In this document: one piece after another, positions 40,066-48,446 of the stretch
Position numbering within the stretch: position 1 is the stretch's first letter
Layout of the letters: every line of letters starts with the position of its first letter
Assembly: GCA_945877815.1 (NCBI GenBank)
Contig: CAMDWJ010000009.1
Span: forward strand, 49,171-113,170
Direction of reading: 5' to 3'
Length of the DNA: 64,000 nt
Origin: Caenispirillum bisanense
Lineage (GTDB): Bacteria; Pseudomonadota; Alphaproteobacteria; Rhodospirillales; UBA2165
Notes under the pieces: model-generated
Told to the model about the DNA's origin: nothing
The model's input: the letters and a program-made list of their open reading frames with translations, nothing else
Databases searched by the model: none
Translations under genes and position numbers: made by a program

Positions 40066-40158
40066 ATGAAAAACCCGCTCGATTCACTTGGACAAACCGT
40101 CACACTCGGTTTCGTTTTGACCGTTGTTGTGGTCATTCTCGTCAAAGCCATCTCGTAG
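40066..40158 (+). CDS. 30-residue single-pass membrane peptide
   Basis: A very short frame, ATG to TAG, encoding 30 residues: a polar start (MKNPLDSLGQ), then a hydrophobic helix TVTLGFVLTVVVVILVKAIS. A strong ribosome-binding sequence (AAAAGGGGGAG) lies 4-5 bases upstream. It ends 16 bases before the ATG of the urate-oxidase-N-like membrane protein, so it is probably cotranscribed. The length, single helix and strong ribosome-binding sequence suggest a real small membrane protein, possibly a subunit or partner of its neighbour. I know no family for it. Confidence 0.55.
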   Translation: MKNPLDSLGQTVTLGFVLTVVVVILVKAIS

Positions 40159-40174
40159 GATAGGGGGACATACA

Positions 40175-40684
40175 ATGGAATTTGGTCACGAATATTGGAT
40201 GTTCTTCGTCCGTTGGTTGCACGTTCTCAGCGGTGTGATGTGGATTGGTCTGTTGTGGTATTTCAACTTCGTACAGACGCCGACCGTTCCGAAAATCCCC
40301 GAGGACATTCGCCCGGCTATTCCGCGCTTCATCATGCCCGAAGCGCTCTTCTGGTTCCGTTGGGCGGCCCTGTCGACCGTCGTCTGGGGTCTGATCCTCG
40401 CCTGGATGAATGGTTATATCGGCGATGCGCTGGCGCTGGGCACCACGTCCCATCTCGCGCGTGACGCCTATATCGGCTTCGGAATGTGGCTCGGCCTGAT
40501 CATGGCCTTCAACGTCTGGTTCCTCATCTGGCCGAACCAGCAGAAGGTTTTGGGAATGGTTGAGGCCAGTGCGGACGAGAAGAAGAAGGCGGCGCGTATC
40601 GCCGGTCTGACATCTCGCACGAACACGATGTTGTCGATCCCCATGCTCTATTGCATGGTCGCGGCACAGAACCTCGCCAACTAA
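40175..40684 (+). CDS. Urate-oxidase-N/PuuD-like integral membrane protein
   Basis: A 169-residue protein with about four membrane helices. WLHVLSGVMWIGLLWYFNFVQTP at residues 13-35 and LFWFRWAALSTVVWGLILAW resemble the N-terminal membrane domain of PuuD-type urate hydroxylases (Urate_ox_N). Histidines in helix 1 and near TTSHLARDA could bind haem. The C-terminal cytochrome c domain of full-length PuuD is missing, so urate oxidation is unlikely to be carried out by this protein alone. ATG follows AGGGGGACATACA. The strong terminator at 40711 ends its transcript. Confidence 0.8.
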   Translation: MEFGHEYWMFFVRWLHVLSGVMWIGLLWYFNFVQTPTVPKIPEDIRPAIPRFIMPEALFWFRWAALSTVVWGLILAWMNGYIGDALALGTTSHLARDAYIGFGMWLGLIMAFNVWFLIWPNQQKVLGMVEASADEKKKAARIAGLTSRTNTMLSIPMLYCMVAAQNLAN

Positions 40685-40710
40685 GTGATCGTTAACCGGT
40701 TCGACCGGTG

Positions 40711-40738
40711 AAAACGGGGCCTTCGGGCCCCGTTTTTA
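40711..40738 (+). terminator. Strong Rho-independent terminator
   Basis: A perfect 11-bp stem AAAACGGGGCC/GGCCCCGTTTT with a UUCG tetraloop is followed by T residues. It begins 27 bases after the stop of the PuuD-like gene. This is the best terminator in the window. Confidence 0.93.
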
Positions 40739-40741
40739 TTT

Positions 40742-40757
40742 TGTGATGGCGATCACA
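40742..40757. promoter_or_regulatory. CRP/FNR-family-like palindrome
   Basis: TGTGA-TGGCGA-TCACA is a perfect match to the TGTGA-N6-TCACA pattern bound by CRP-type regulators. It lies directly after the terminator and 26 bases before the ATG of the flagellar-rod-like gene. No CRP/FNR gene is in the window, so binding is inferred. Confidence 0.5.
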
Positions 40758-40782
40758 TCGAAATGCAGCTGGAACGCCTATT

Positions 40783-41094
40783 ATGGCGTCTATGAGCATG
40801 ACAGCAGCCTTTGTGACCGCGGTGTCGGGATTGCAGGCGAACGCCGAGCGTTTCAGCGTGGCCGCCACCAATGTCGTCAATACGAACAGCACGGAATTCA
40901 AGGCCCGGTTGGCGTCTTCCATCAGCCAGGTTCCCAACGGCGTTTCAACGTCGGTGAGTCCGTCCGACCAAACGGTCGACGTTGCGCGAGAATTCATCGG
41001 CATGATCGAGGCGCAGATCGGTTACAGTGTCAACGCCGAGGTCATCGAGACGACGCGCCAGATGACCGGCACGTTGCTCGACGTCGTAGCCTAA
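40783..41094 (+). CDS. Miniature flagellar rod/hook-like protein
   Basis: A 103-residue protein with both termini of flagellar axial proteins. The N terminus (AAFVTAVSGLQANAERFSVAATNVVNTNS) matches the FlgC/FlgG/FlgE pattern. The C terminus (TVDVAREFIGMIEAQIGYSVNAEVI, then TTRQMTGTLLDVVA) matches the conserved C-terminal helix. Almost no central domain separates them, so it is shorter than FlgC, the smallest rod proteins being about 130-140 residues. It has no flagellar neighbours. Start is the first ATG (MASMSM), with another 9 bases in. It converges with a three-gene glycosyltransferase operon, ending 1 base from it. Confidence 0.78.
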   Translation: MASMSMTAAFVTAVSGLQANAERFSVAATNVVNTNSTEFKARLASSISQVPNGVSTSVSPSDQTVDVAREFIGMIEAQIGYSVNAEVIETTRQMTGTLLDVVA

Positions 41095-41095
41095 C

Positions 41096-42256
41096 CTAAA
41101 GCAATCGATCGAGGATCGCGCTGAGTTCGGCCATGCGATGCGCGGCCGTGTGATGGGCGGTGAATCGCCGATAGCCGGCCTCGGCGATTCTGCGCGCTGA
41201 GCCCGGATCGGCGGTGAACCGATCGACAATCTCTGGCAGCTCGGTGAGTGAGCGGAAATAAACCACTTCGCGATCGGGTTCGTAGAGCTTGACGGCATCG
41301 TCGCGCCAGTCGGTCACGCAGAGCGCTCGGCATGCCGTGGTTTGGAACACACGATGATGGCATGAACGGGGCCAGCCGCTCATGTTCAGATTGATGAGTG
41401 CGGACGAATAGACCGGCGAGAGTTCGTTCCAATGCCGTCCGGGCTGCATTTTAATGTTAGGGAGTGATATGCTGGCATTTCCGATGCCGACAATGTGAAG
41501 CTCCCGTCCCTTCATTGCCTCCATGACCTGCTCGCGAACGATCGATTTCTGCTCGAAATGCGTCGCGTGAGCGATCAGTGAAAAAGATAGCGACCAGGGA
41601 TCCCAATTTTCGCTGAGCGTATCGAAGATATCGATATAATCGCCGATTCGCCGAACCTCAGTGATCATGGCATCGGCGGCTGCGTTCATACGAAAATCCC
41701 AAAACATGCGCCACTTTCGCCGTTCAGCGTCGAACGGCGTCACCGTAGTCGCGAAACTGACGGCGCAGGCCAGCTGGGGATCGCTAGCGACAGGATTGAA
41801 ATGGGCGGAATCAATATGCCACGGCGGCAGATAGAAAACGTTGTCAAAACCCAGGTCTTCGAGCTGTTCGATCACGCGGGTATCGGCGACGAACATGCCG
41901 CGATGCAACGGGGTCTTAACGTCCTTCAGTAAAAATAAATGCTTTATCGGATTGTCGGTCCATAAGGTGACGTAGGGCAGGCCCATCTCCTCAAGCAGGA
42001 AGGGCTCGCTGTCCGTCATCAGGAAGTTCTGCAGACTCGATCCCCAAAGCACGGCGACGTCGAATTTGATCTTGTTGATCAATGCCCGATAGCCGTCGCG
42101 CTGGAGTATTTCCTCGACATAGACGACCTCATGACCGAGATCGGCCAAGGCTTGCAATGCGGGTGCGCGCTGCTCGTCCCACCGACCGCGCAACAGCGAT
42201 AGAATGCGCAAAGGGCGCGTGCGGGTCATGCCGGTTCGGTTTTCGAGAATGCGCAT
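41096..42256 (-). CDS. CgeB-like glycosyltransferase
   Basis: A 386-residue cytosolic protein resembling the DUF3880/CgeB family of GT-B-type glycosyltransferases. The N-terminal half (LRILSLLRGRWDEQR, LGHEVVYVEEIL) looks like the acceptor Rossmann domain. The C-terminal half contains INLNMSGWPRSCHHRVFQTTACRALCVTDW and EVVYFRSLTELPEIVD, the CgeB-typical nucleotide-binding end. The ATG starts 2 bases after the stop of the GT2 gene; an upstream ATG in the frame overlaps it. Last gene of the operon. Targets could be surface polysaccharide, flagellin or spore-like coats; none is shown. Confidence 0.82.
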   Translation of the reverse strand: MRILENRTGMTRTRPLRILSLLRGRWDEQRAPALQALADLGHEVVYVEEILQRDGYRALINKIKFDVAVLWGSSLQNFLMTDSEPFLLEEMGLPYVTLWTDNPIKHLFLLKDVKTPLHRGMFVADTRVIEQLEDLGFDNVFYLPPWHIDSAHFNPVASDPQLACAVSFATTVTPFDAERRKWRMFWDFRMNAAADAMITEVRRIGDYIDIFDTLSENWDPWSLSFSLIAHATHFEQKSIVREQVMEAMKGRELHIVGIGNASISLPNIKMQPGRHWNELSPVYSSALINLNMSGWPRSCHHRVFQTTACRALCVTDWRDDAVKLYEPDREVVYFRSLTELPEIVDRFTADPGSARRIAEAGYRRFTAHHTAAHRMAELSAILDRLL

Positions 42257-42258
42257 GA

Positions 42259-43308
42259 CTATGCTCCGCTCCGCCAATCGCCGGACGATACTTTTGCCCC
42301 AACGGCGAGATCGGGATGGGTATAGCAGAGATCGAGGTCGAGATAATTCTCGCGCATCACCCAGTTGCGAAACTGGGGATCGGCCAGAAAGGCATCGCGC
42401 TGGATCGTCATTCCCCGATCCAAGCCGGCTTCGAGGGCATGCGCGAGATCGTGCGGCGCCGCGTCGGGATTCCGGAAATAGCGCCGCGCCATGGTGCGTA
42501 TGTCATTGCTACTCGGTGCATCGAATACCCTGTCGGATGAGCGTAAAGTCTGGAATGCGCGCGCGCAGCCTGTTGACGTGAACTTCCGCTCGACGGAGTC
42601 GAGGTTCAGCCGAGCCGCTGGGATCATGTGATCGACCGAAGCCTGGGGATGGTAAAGGATGCGGTTTCCACGTTGCTGCGCCGTACGGCCGACATGTATT
42701 TCGCCATCGCCATAGAAGCGAATCAGCGGCCAAGGCATGGCGCAAGGATGAAATCCTCCGACGTTGCGGAGTACGCTTTGGCGGACCGAGAAATTCGATC
42801 CCCAGACAAAGTTGCCGGGGATATCGCGTATGCGCTCGCCAAGATCGAGGCCGCCCAATAACGGAACCGTTTGGCTGTTCGGCTCGCCAAGGGTCATGTT
42901 TTCGAGCCAATCCGGCGGCTCGCCTTCAAACGCGAGCCGGATCGGCCCCGTCGCCAGACCGACGCGCGGGTCGCGATAAGCGTCGGCGAGTGCGCTAAGC
43001 CATCCGGGCGATGGACGCACGTCGTCGTCAATGAAACACGTCACTGCACCATTCGCGATCGCCAGGGCTAGATGCCATCCGACAAGTTGCCCGGGTCGGG
43101 CATCGAAAAGATATTTTAAATCTGGAAATCGATCGGTGAAGGATTCGAAGACGGCCTTGGTGTGATCGACCGATCCGTTGTCGGCGACGATGATCTCTGT
43201 CCGTTCGAGCGGGAAGTTCTGATTTGCCAGCGCATCCAAGCTGTGTCGCAGGCTTTCGGCGCGGTTGCAGGTTACGATGGTGACGGTGAAATCCACGCTG
43301 GCTCGCAC
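42259..43308 (-). CDS. GT2-family glycosyltransferase
   Basis: A 349-residue GT-A glycosyltransferase. It opens DFTVTIVTCNRAESLRHSL and EIIVADNGSVDHT, the nucleotide-binding fold of family GT2, with the DxD motif in CFIDDDVRPSPGWL near residue 93. A conserved GGFHP (acceptor loop) follows near residue 185 and GDGEIHVGRTAQQRG further on. Starts with GTG; spacing to the preceding TPR-type glycosyltransferase gene is 9 bases and to the CgeB-like gene 2 bases. Sugar and acceptor are unknown. Confidence 0.9.
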   Translation of the reverse strand: MRASVDFTVTIVTCNRAESLRHSLDALANQNFPLERTEIIVADNGSVDHTKAVFESFTDRFPDLKYLFDARPGQLVGWHLALAIANGAVTCFIDDDVRPSPGWLSALADAYRDPRVGLATGPIRLAFEGEPPDWLENMTLGEPNSQTVPLLGGLDLGERIRDIPGNFVWGSNFSVRQSVLRNVGGFHPCAMPWPLIRFYGDGEIHVGRTAQQRGNRILYHPQASVDHMIPAARLNLDSVERKFTSTGCARAFQTLRSSDRVFDAPSSNDIRTMARRYFRNPDAAPHDLAHALEAGLDRGMTIQRDAFLADPQFRNWVMRENYLDLDLCYTHPDLAVGAKVSSGDWRSGA

Positions 43309-43317
43309 TTAGGATTG

Positions 43318-45480
43318 TTATTGTGGCGTTACGATACGGTCAAATAGCTGCGCGGTCCAATCGGCAAGAAGATCGCGATGGTGCCGCGCGGCTTCGATTG
43401 CTGCTTCGGAGGCGGCTGGTGGCTGACCGGCGGTGTCGCGCGTTCGAGCGCGGACCAGCACCCAATCACGCAAGATATCGGCGGCTTGGGCGCGCCGCCC
43501 TTCGGCAAGTTCCGCGTCTAGACCCATGGGCATAAGGTCGATTAGCTCGGGCGGATGAAGATTCACTGTTTGATAAAACGCATCGCGTATCATGTTAGGC
43601 GAAGCCCTGGTCGCGGCAAGTGCGCGTGTCAAAAGTCGCCATCCGGCTACGTTGACGTCGCAACGTTCGACTGCGCGTTGCAGGATGCCGAGCGAGGCTG
43701 CGACTTCGCCGCGTTCGATAAGATCGAGGGCTATGTAGGTCAGTGCCGAGCTCGCGATGAACTCGCGTGCACCCAGGGCGCGGCTTTGAATTTGCGATGG
43801 CTCGACGGCGGCGCGATAAAAATCGCCATAAGGAAACATATCCGCCAGGACGCGAATGCGGTGGCTGAGCAGTGCATCGGTACGTGCGTCGAAGGCAAGG
43901 TCGGGTAGGCGTTCCACGATGGCCTGGAATTCGGCGAGCGCTTCGTCGCGTTGACCGAACGTCCACATGGCACGGGAACCGTTGAAGCGCAAAGCGAGCG
44001 ATCTTGGAAAAGCGGTAATGCCGGTGCGGTAAAAATCGAGCGCCATTTGGGCGATACCGGTTCCCGCGCTAGGCGTGTTGGAGAGCAAGACGGCAGCGTA
44101 AAACGCTGCGGCTGCGGCATGGAGATAGTGCGGCGTATCGGGCGTCTCGCTTTCTCCGTTCATCTTGGCGACGCGGGTATAGATCTGCGTCCCGTCTGCT
44201 AGCCCATAACCGCGCAGCTCGACAGGTGTGAAATCCGAGGTAGGCGAAGGATTTTGACGTGACGAGGTAAACAAGGTCTGGAACAAGCAGAATTTCAACA
44301 GACGCGCTTCGCGTTCCGGGCTTGGCCAAAATAGATCGTTAAGATCGCGAGCGACGGCCGATCCGCTCGGACGTCGATCGCGTAAGATCGCTGAGACGTC
44401 GGCATCAATGGCCCAACGATAAAGGGCTGCGGCGTCGCCGAGCAGGGAGCGCGCTATGCCGCGTTCGGGGGACAGAACGCTGGCACCCGCCCGCATCGCC
44501 TCGATGGCACGAGTTTGAAGACCGCCAGCGGAGCGCCAAAATAACGGGACAAATTTAGCGTGTTCAAGTGCCGCCAGATATTCAGGATCGCTCAGATAGC
44601 CATCGATGATGTCGATTCGCAAAGCCGGATCGTCGATCGTCGCAAGGCGAAACAGGAATTGGGCCTTGTCGCGCATATAGGGAGCAAAGGCGCGCCCACT
44701 GAAGAAAATATCAAGATCGCGCGTGGTTTCTGGCGGTATCGACTTCATAGAGCGATAGTTTTCATGGCCCGGGATCGCGGCGCAACGTGCCGGATAATGG
44801 CGGTTTGTTTCGATCTGTTCGGCCGCGCTATTGGCGACGATCACGTCGGCAGCTGTGAGCGCGGCATAGCGCGTCGCGAAAAAATAATCATGATCGCTGA
44901 CCCAGAAAGCGAGCGGTATGCCCGGTGCATTGGGTGCCTGCGGTAGATAGGGACCATAGGCGTTGAGCGATAGCAGCAATCGCGGGACCCCATCGAGAGG
45001 CAGGGTGGCAAGCGCGTCCGTCATGGTCGTTCCAAAGGCATCGATGTCCAGCTGGATCCAGTGCGTGCGGATTCCCGGGATGTCCGTATAGGCTTCGTTC
45101 CGTTCGCCTGGCATGCCCAAGAGGACGACATCGAGGGGTGCTTCAAGGAAGGAGAGAAATGTTTCCGCCGCCGCACCGAGATCCGTTCTGCGAAGTTCAC
45201 CCAAAAGTTTCTGCGCCTCGGACACCTGGTTCAGGCACCAATGGCCATAGGCACGTATGAGGCGGGCACGGGGGCTTTCGAATTTTGCGAGCGAGGCCAT
45301 ACCTATCACGATCGCGCCGCACATGATCATCGCGGCAGCGCGCAGTTCCGATCCGTCCTCGGCCATATCCAGGGCCAAGGGGTAGTTCCCGGCCTCGAAG
45401 GCCTCTGCAGCCGAACTGAAGGGGTTGCGTAGCGTCGGCCAGATAGGGCGAGGATCGATCCGATCGGAAATGCCGGTCAT
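43318..45480 (-). CDS. Large glycosyltransferase-like protein with a helical repeat half
   Basis: A 720-residue cytosolic protein. The central part (about residues 190-370) has GT-B-like features: WVSDHDYFFATRYAAL, DLDIFFSGRAFAPYM, and HAKFVPLFWRSAGGLQTRAIEAMRAGASVLSPERG, the last resembling the donor-binding region of GT1/CgeB enzymes. The N-terminal 100 and the C-terminal 300 residues are Ala/Leu-rich helical pairs, probably TPR-like repeats (SLALRFNGSRAMWTFGQRDEALAEF). It is the first of three glycosyltransferase-type genes, 14 bases after the Mth938 stop. It could be processive or a protein glycosyltransferase, as with other GT-TPR fusions, but that is inference. Confidence 0.78.
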   Translation of the reverse strand: MTGISDRIDPRPIWPTLRNPFSSAAEAFEAGNYPLALDMAEDGSELRAAAMIMCGAIVIGMASLAKFESPRARLIRAYGHWCLNQVSEAQKLLGELRRTDLGAAAETFLSFLEAPLDVVLLGMPGERNEAYTDIPGIRTHWIQLDIDAFGTTMTDALATLPLDGVPRLLLSLNAYGPYLPQAPNAPGIPLAFWVSDHDYFFATRYAALTAADVIVANSAAEQIETNRHYPARCAAIPGHENYRSMKSIPPETTRDLDIFFSGRAFAPYMRDKAQFLFRLATIDDPALRIDIIDGYLSDPEYLAALEHAKFVPLFWRSAGGLQTRAIEAMRAGASVLSPERGIARSLLGDAAALYRWAIDADVSAILRDRRPSGSAVARDLNDLFWPSPEREARLLKFCLFQTLFTSSRQNPSPTSDFTPVELRGYGLADGTQIYTRVAKMNGESETPDTPHYLHAAAAAFYAAVLLSNTPSAGTGIAQMALDFYRTGITAFPRSLALRFNGSRAMWTFGQRDEALAEFQAIVERLPDLAFDARTDALLSHRIRVLADMFPYGDFYRAAVEPSQIQSRALGAREFIASSALTYIALDLIERGEVAASLGILQRAVERCDVNVAGWRLLTRALAATRASPNMIRDAFYQTVNLHPPELIDLMPMGLDAELAEGRRAQAADILRDWVLVRARTRDTAGQPPAASEAAIEAARHHRDLLADWTAQLFDRIVTPQ

Positions 45481-45494
45481 TCGAACGGCGCGTA

Positions 45495-45878
45495 TCAGGG
45501 GGTTGGGAGGAGTGCCGCGGCGACTCGGCGGTCCTCGCTCATAAGTACGTTGAAGGTACGGCAGGCCGCGCCCGTGTCCATTGGCTCGATGACGATGCCG
45601 GCCTGCTTAAGTTCTGTTTTGAGCGCAGGTGGCGGCAGGCGCATGGTGGCGCCACAGCCGAGCAACAGAACTTCGACCATTGTTGCCGCGGCAACGATTT
45701 CTGCGAAATCGTTCGGGCTTAGATCTTCGAATGAGCACACGTTCCAAACGAGGGTTCGATCCGGGAATACGATAACCGGACCCGGATACTCTACCTGAGC
45801 TATACGGAACTTTCCGTCGCGATAGCTCTGAATAAGCTGCCGGCCGGTCGGTATCTGCGGTGCGATATCCAGGGACAA
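45495..45878 (-). CDS. Mth938-like protein (NDUFAF3-type)
   Basis: A 127-residue protein of the Mth938/DUF498 family, the bacterial relatives of the mitochondrial complex I assembly factor NDUFAF3. It shows the family core VEVLLLGCGATMRLPPPALKTEL and EPMDTGAACRTFNVLMSEDRRVAAALLP. It lies 24 bases after the secF stop, on the same strand, the position long noted for this family next to secDF in alphaproteobacteria. The role in respiratory complex assembly is known from the mitochondrial protein and is inferred here. The NDUFAF6-like gene is about 7 kb away. Confidence 0.9.
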   Translation of the reverse strand: MSLDIAPQIPTGRQLIQSYRDGKFRIAQVEYPGPVIVFPDRTLVWNVCSFEDLSPNDFAEIVAAATMVEVLLLGCGATMRLPPPALKTELKQAGIVIEPMDTGAACRTFNVLMSEDRRVAAALLPTP

Positions 45879-45902
45879 CTCGGCGCCTCCCTGTTGTCGA
45901 TC

Positions 45903-46844
45903 TTAAGGACGCGTGGCCGCTTCTTCGGCTGCGCCATCGGCACGGTGCGCGCGACCACGCGCGGCCAGGTACCATTCCAGCGGCGCTGCGACATAGATCG
46001 TCGAATAGGTTCCGGCAATCACGCCCCACAACAGAGCAAATGCGAGCCCGAATAGCAGTGGTCCGCCAAATATCAGTAGGGCTAGGGTCGCCAGCAGGAC
46101 AAGACCGTTCGTCATGACCGTGCGCGCCATCGTCTGATTGACGCTCAGATTGATGAGTTCGCGAAAATCCATCGATTTGTAGAGACGTGTATTTTCCCGA
46201 ATTCGGTCGTCGATGACCACCGTGTCGTTAATCGAAAAACCCGCGATGGTGACGACTGCGGCCACGGTATTCAGGTCGAATTGGAGATCCAGCACCGAAA
46301 ATAAACCGACCGTCGTGAGACAGTCATGAAGGATGGCGACGACTCCGGATAGACCGGCGCGCCAGCCGAAACGGAAAGCCATGTAGGCCATGATTCCGCT
46401 GAGCGCCAGAACGACGGCGAGAATGCCGTTGCGGATAAGCTCGGCGCCGACCTTGGGGCCGACGACCTCGACACGTTCGTAGCGGTATTCGGTGCCGAGG
46501 GTTTCGCGAATTTTCTGGACGGCCGCCATTTCGGCTGCTTCGGCGCCTTGGCTTTGCACCCGAATGAGGATGTCGGTGGGAGCGCCGAATTCCTGAAGCG
46601 AGATATCGCCAAGGTTGAGATTGTTCAGTTTGGCGCGAACGTCAGGTAGATCGACGGGCGTCGACTTTCGCGCCTCGATCATGATGCCACCGGCGAAATC
46701 GACGCCGAAATTCAAGCCTCGGGTTGTTAGCGATACGACCGATGCCGCGCACAGGAAAATCGACAGTGCGAAACACAGCTTATGGAAATGAAAATAGTCG
46801 AGTTTTGGAACGGCTCGGAGAAGACGAATTCCGCGAAACATCAT
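45903..46844 (-). CDS. secF: Protein translocase subunit SecF
   Basis: SecF joins SecD and YajC in an accessory complex that uses the proton gradient to help release proteins at the SecYEG exit. The 313-residue protein has an N-terminal helix, the NFGVDFAGGIMIE motif (near residue 48), a periplasmic domain, and five C-terminal helices with GFSINDTVVIDDRIREN, the conserved R-x-x-x-N region, and RTVMTNG. The first ATG of an ATGATG pair is used, 7 bases after the secD stop. It is a separate gene, not fused with secD. Confidence 0.96.
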   Translation of the reverse strand: MMFRGIRLLRAVPKLDYFHFHKLCFALSIFLCAASVVSLTTRGLNFGVDFAGGIMIEARKSTPVDLPDVRAKLNNLNLGDISLQEFGAPTDILIRVQSQGAEAAEMAAVQKIRETLGTEYRYERVEVVGPKVGAELIRNGILAVVLALSGIMAYMAFRFGWRAGLSGVVAILHDCLTTVGLFSVLDLQFDLNTVAAVVTIAGFSINDTVVIDDRIRENTRLYKSMDFRELINLSVNQTMARTVMTNGLVLLATLALLIFGGPLLFGLAFALLWGVIAGTYSTIYVAAPLEWYLAARGRAHRADGAAEEAATRP

Positions 46845-46851
46845 GCTCTTC

Positions 46852-48423
46852 CTAAACCGGCATAACTTTGGGGCGGCGCCAGGCGACAAAGCTTACGCAC
46901 ATGAGCTTGGTCACGGTCACAGCCGTGAACATCGAGCAGGTGATTCCAATAGCCAAGGTGACGGCGAAGCCGCGCACCGGACCGGAGCCGAAGATATAGA
47001 GCAGGACCGCGGCAATGAGCGTCGTCAAGTTGGAGTCAAGAATGGTGCCGTAAGCACGCTGGAACGCCGCATCGACCGCCGGAAAAACGGAGCGCCCGCG
47101 ATCGGCCTCCTCGCGCATGCGTTCATAGATCAGCACGTTGGCGTCCACCGCCATGGCAAGGCCAAGGACCATGCCGGCGATACCGGGCAGGGTCAGTGTC
47201 GCGCCGAACGCGGACATGATGGCGAGCGTGAAGACCAGATTTAGCAGCAGGCCGATATTGGCGATGATGCCGAAGATGCCATAGCCGGCGATCATGAGGA
47301 CGACGATCAGCGCATAGCCAATGAGGCAGGCAATGGTGCCGGCCTGGATCGAATCGGAGCCGAGGTCCGGTCCAACCGTGCGTTCCTCCAGAAAGGTCAC
47401 TGGCGCTGGCAAGGCGCCTGCGCGCAGCAGCAGCGAAAGGTCTTGCGCTTCCTTGGTCGTGAAGTTGCCGCTGATTTGGCCGTTACCGCCCAAGATCGGT
47501 TCGCGGATGACGGGTGCGCTGATCACCTTATTGTCGAGTACGATGGCGAAGGGTTTGTTCACGTTGGCGACGGTCACATCGCCGAATTGCTTGGCGCCCT
47601 GACGGTCGAACCGGAAGCTGACGACCGGCTCGCCGGTTCGTTGATCGTAGGAGGGTTGCGCGTCGACGAGGCGATCGCCGCTGACTTCGACGCGGCGGCG
47701 CAGCTGGTAGTTGGGTGGGGCTTCGCGTCCACCACGGCCCGTTTCGCCAGACGCCGCCTGGAAGCAGCCCGCGGGTGCACCCGGTCCATCGCCGGGCAGA
47801 TCGCACATCAGATGGAATGTCATCTTGGCCGTGGTATTGAGCAGCTTCTTGACCCGTTCAGGATCGTTGACGCCGGGGAGTTGCAGCAGGATGCGATCGT
47901 CGCCCTGGCGCTGGATCGTCGGGTCCTTGGTTCCGGTTTCGTCGATGCGCAGCCGGACAATCTCGACCGATTGGGAGACGACAGCAGATTTCAGATCTCG
48001 CAGCGCGGTGTCGCTGAAGCCGATCGTAAGGCGGTCACCCTCCGTCGTAACCGTAGTGCCGGTTTCCAGCTTGGCCAGAATTTCGCGCGCGCGGGTGACG
48101 TCTTCCGGCCGGTTGATGGTGACTGTGACGGCCAATCCGCGAATGCCGAGGTTACGGTAGAGGATGCTACCTTTGCGCAATTCGCTGCGCACACCTTCGA
48201 CTATCGCGTCCAGGCGTTCCTTGACGACCGCATCCACCTCGACATGCATCAGCAGGTGGAGACCGCCTTGCAGATCAAGGCCGAGTGTGACGGATCGATG
48301 GGGTACCCAGCCTGGAAGCTGATCAAGTGTCTTTTGCGAAAGGAACGTCGGGATCGCATAAGCGATACCGAGCGCGACCAACGCCAGGATGGTGATGATC
48401 TTCCATTTTGGGAAATACAGCAT
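46852..48423 (-). CDS. secD: Protein translocase subunit SecD
   Basis: SecD is the larger, periplasmic-domain-rich partner of SecF. The 523-residue protein has an N-terminal helix, GLDLQGGLHLLMHVEVD at about residue 48, P1 domain content (LQLPGVNDPERVKKLL), and five C-terminal helices with MAVDANVLIYERMREEADRG, the conserved proton-path region. It is followed by secF after 7 bases and preceded by yajC with 23 bases, one operon on the minus strand. The length is normal for alphaproteobacteria. Confidence 0.96.
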   Translation of the reverse strand: MLYFPKWKIITILALVALGIAYAIPTFLSQKTLDQLPGWVPHRSVTLGLDLQGGLHLLMHVEVDAVVKERLDAIVEGVRSELRKGSILYRNLGIRGLAVTVTINRPEDVTRAREILAKLETGTTVTTEGDRLTIGFSDTALRDLKSAVVSQSVEIVRLRIDETGTKDPTIQRQGDDRILLQLPGVNDPERVKKLLNTTAKMTFHLMCDLPGDGPGAPAGCFQAASGETGRGGREAPPNYQLRRRVEVSGDRLVDAQPSYDQRTGEPVVSFRFDRQGAKQFGDVTVANVNKPFAIVLDNKVISAPVIREPILGGNGQISGNFTTKEAQDLSLLLRAGALPAPVTFLEERTVGPDLGSDSIQAGTIACLIGYALIVVLMIAGYGIFGIIANIGLLLNLVFTLAIMSAFGATLTLPGIAGMVLGLAMAVDANVLIYERMREEADRGRSVFPAVDAAFQRAYGTILDSNLTTLIAAVLLYIFGSGPVRGFAVTLAIGITCSMFTAVTVTKLMCVSFVAWRRPKVMPV

Positions 48424-48446
48424 CGCGCTCGGTTGCCCGCCGAAAG

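Noticed and set aside
40175..40684. Complete urate hydroxylase PuuD
   Set aside because: Only the membrane domain is similar; the length and the missing C-terminal cytochrome c domain do not fit the full enzyme.
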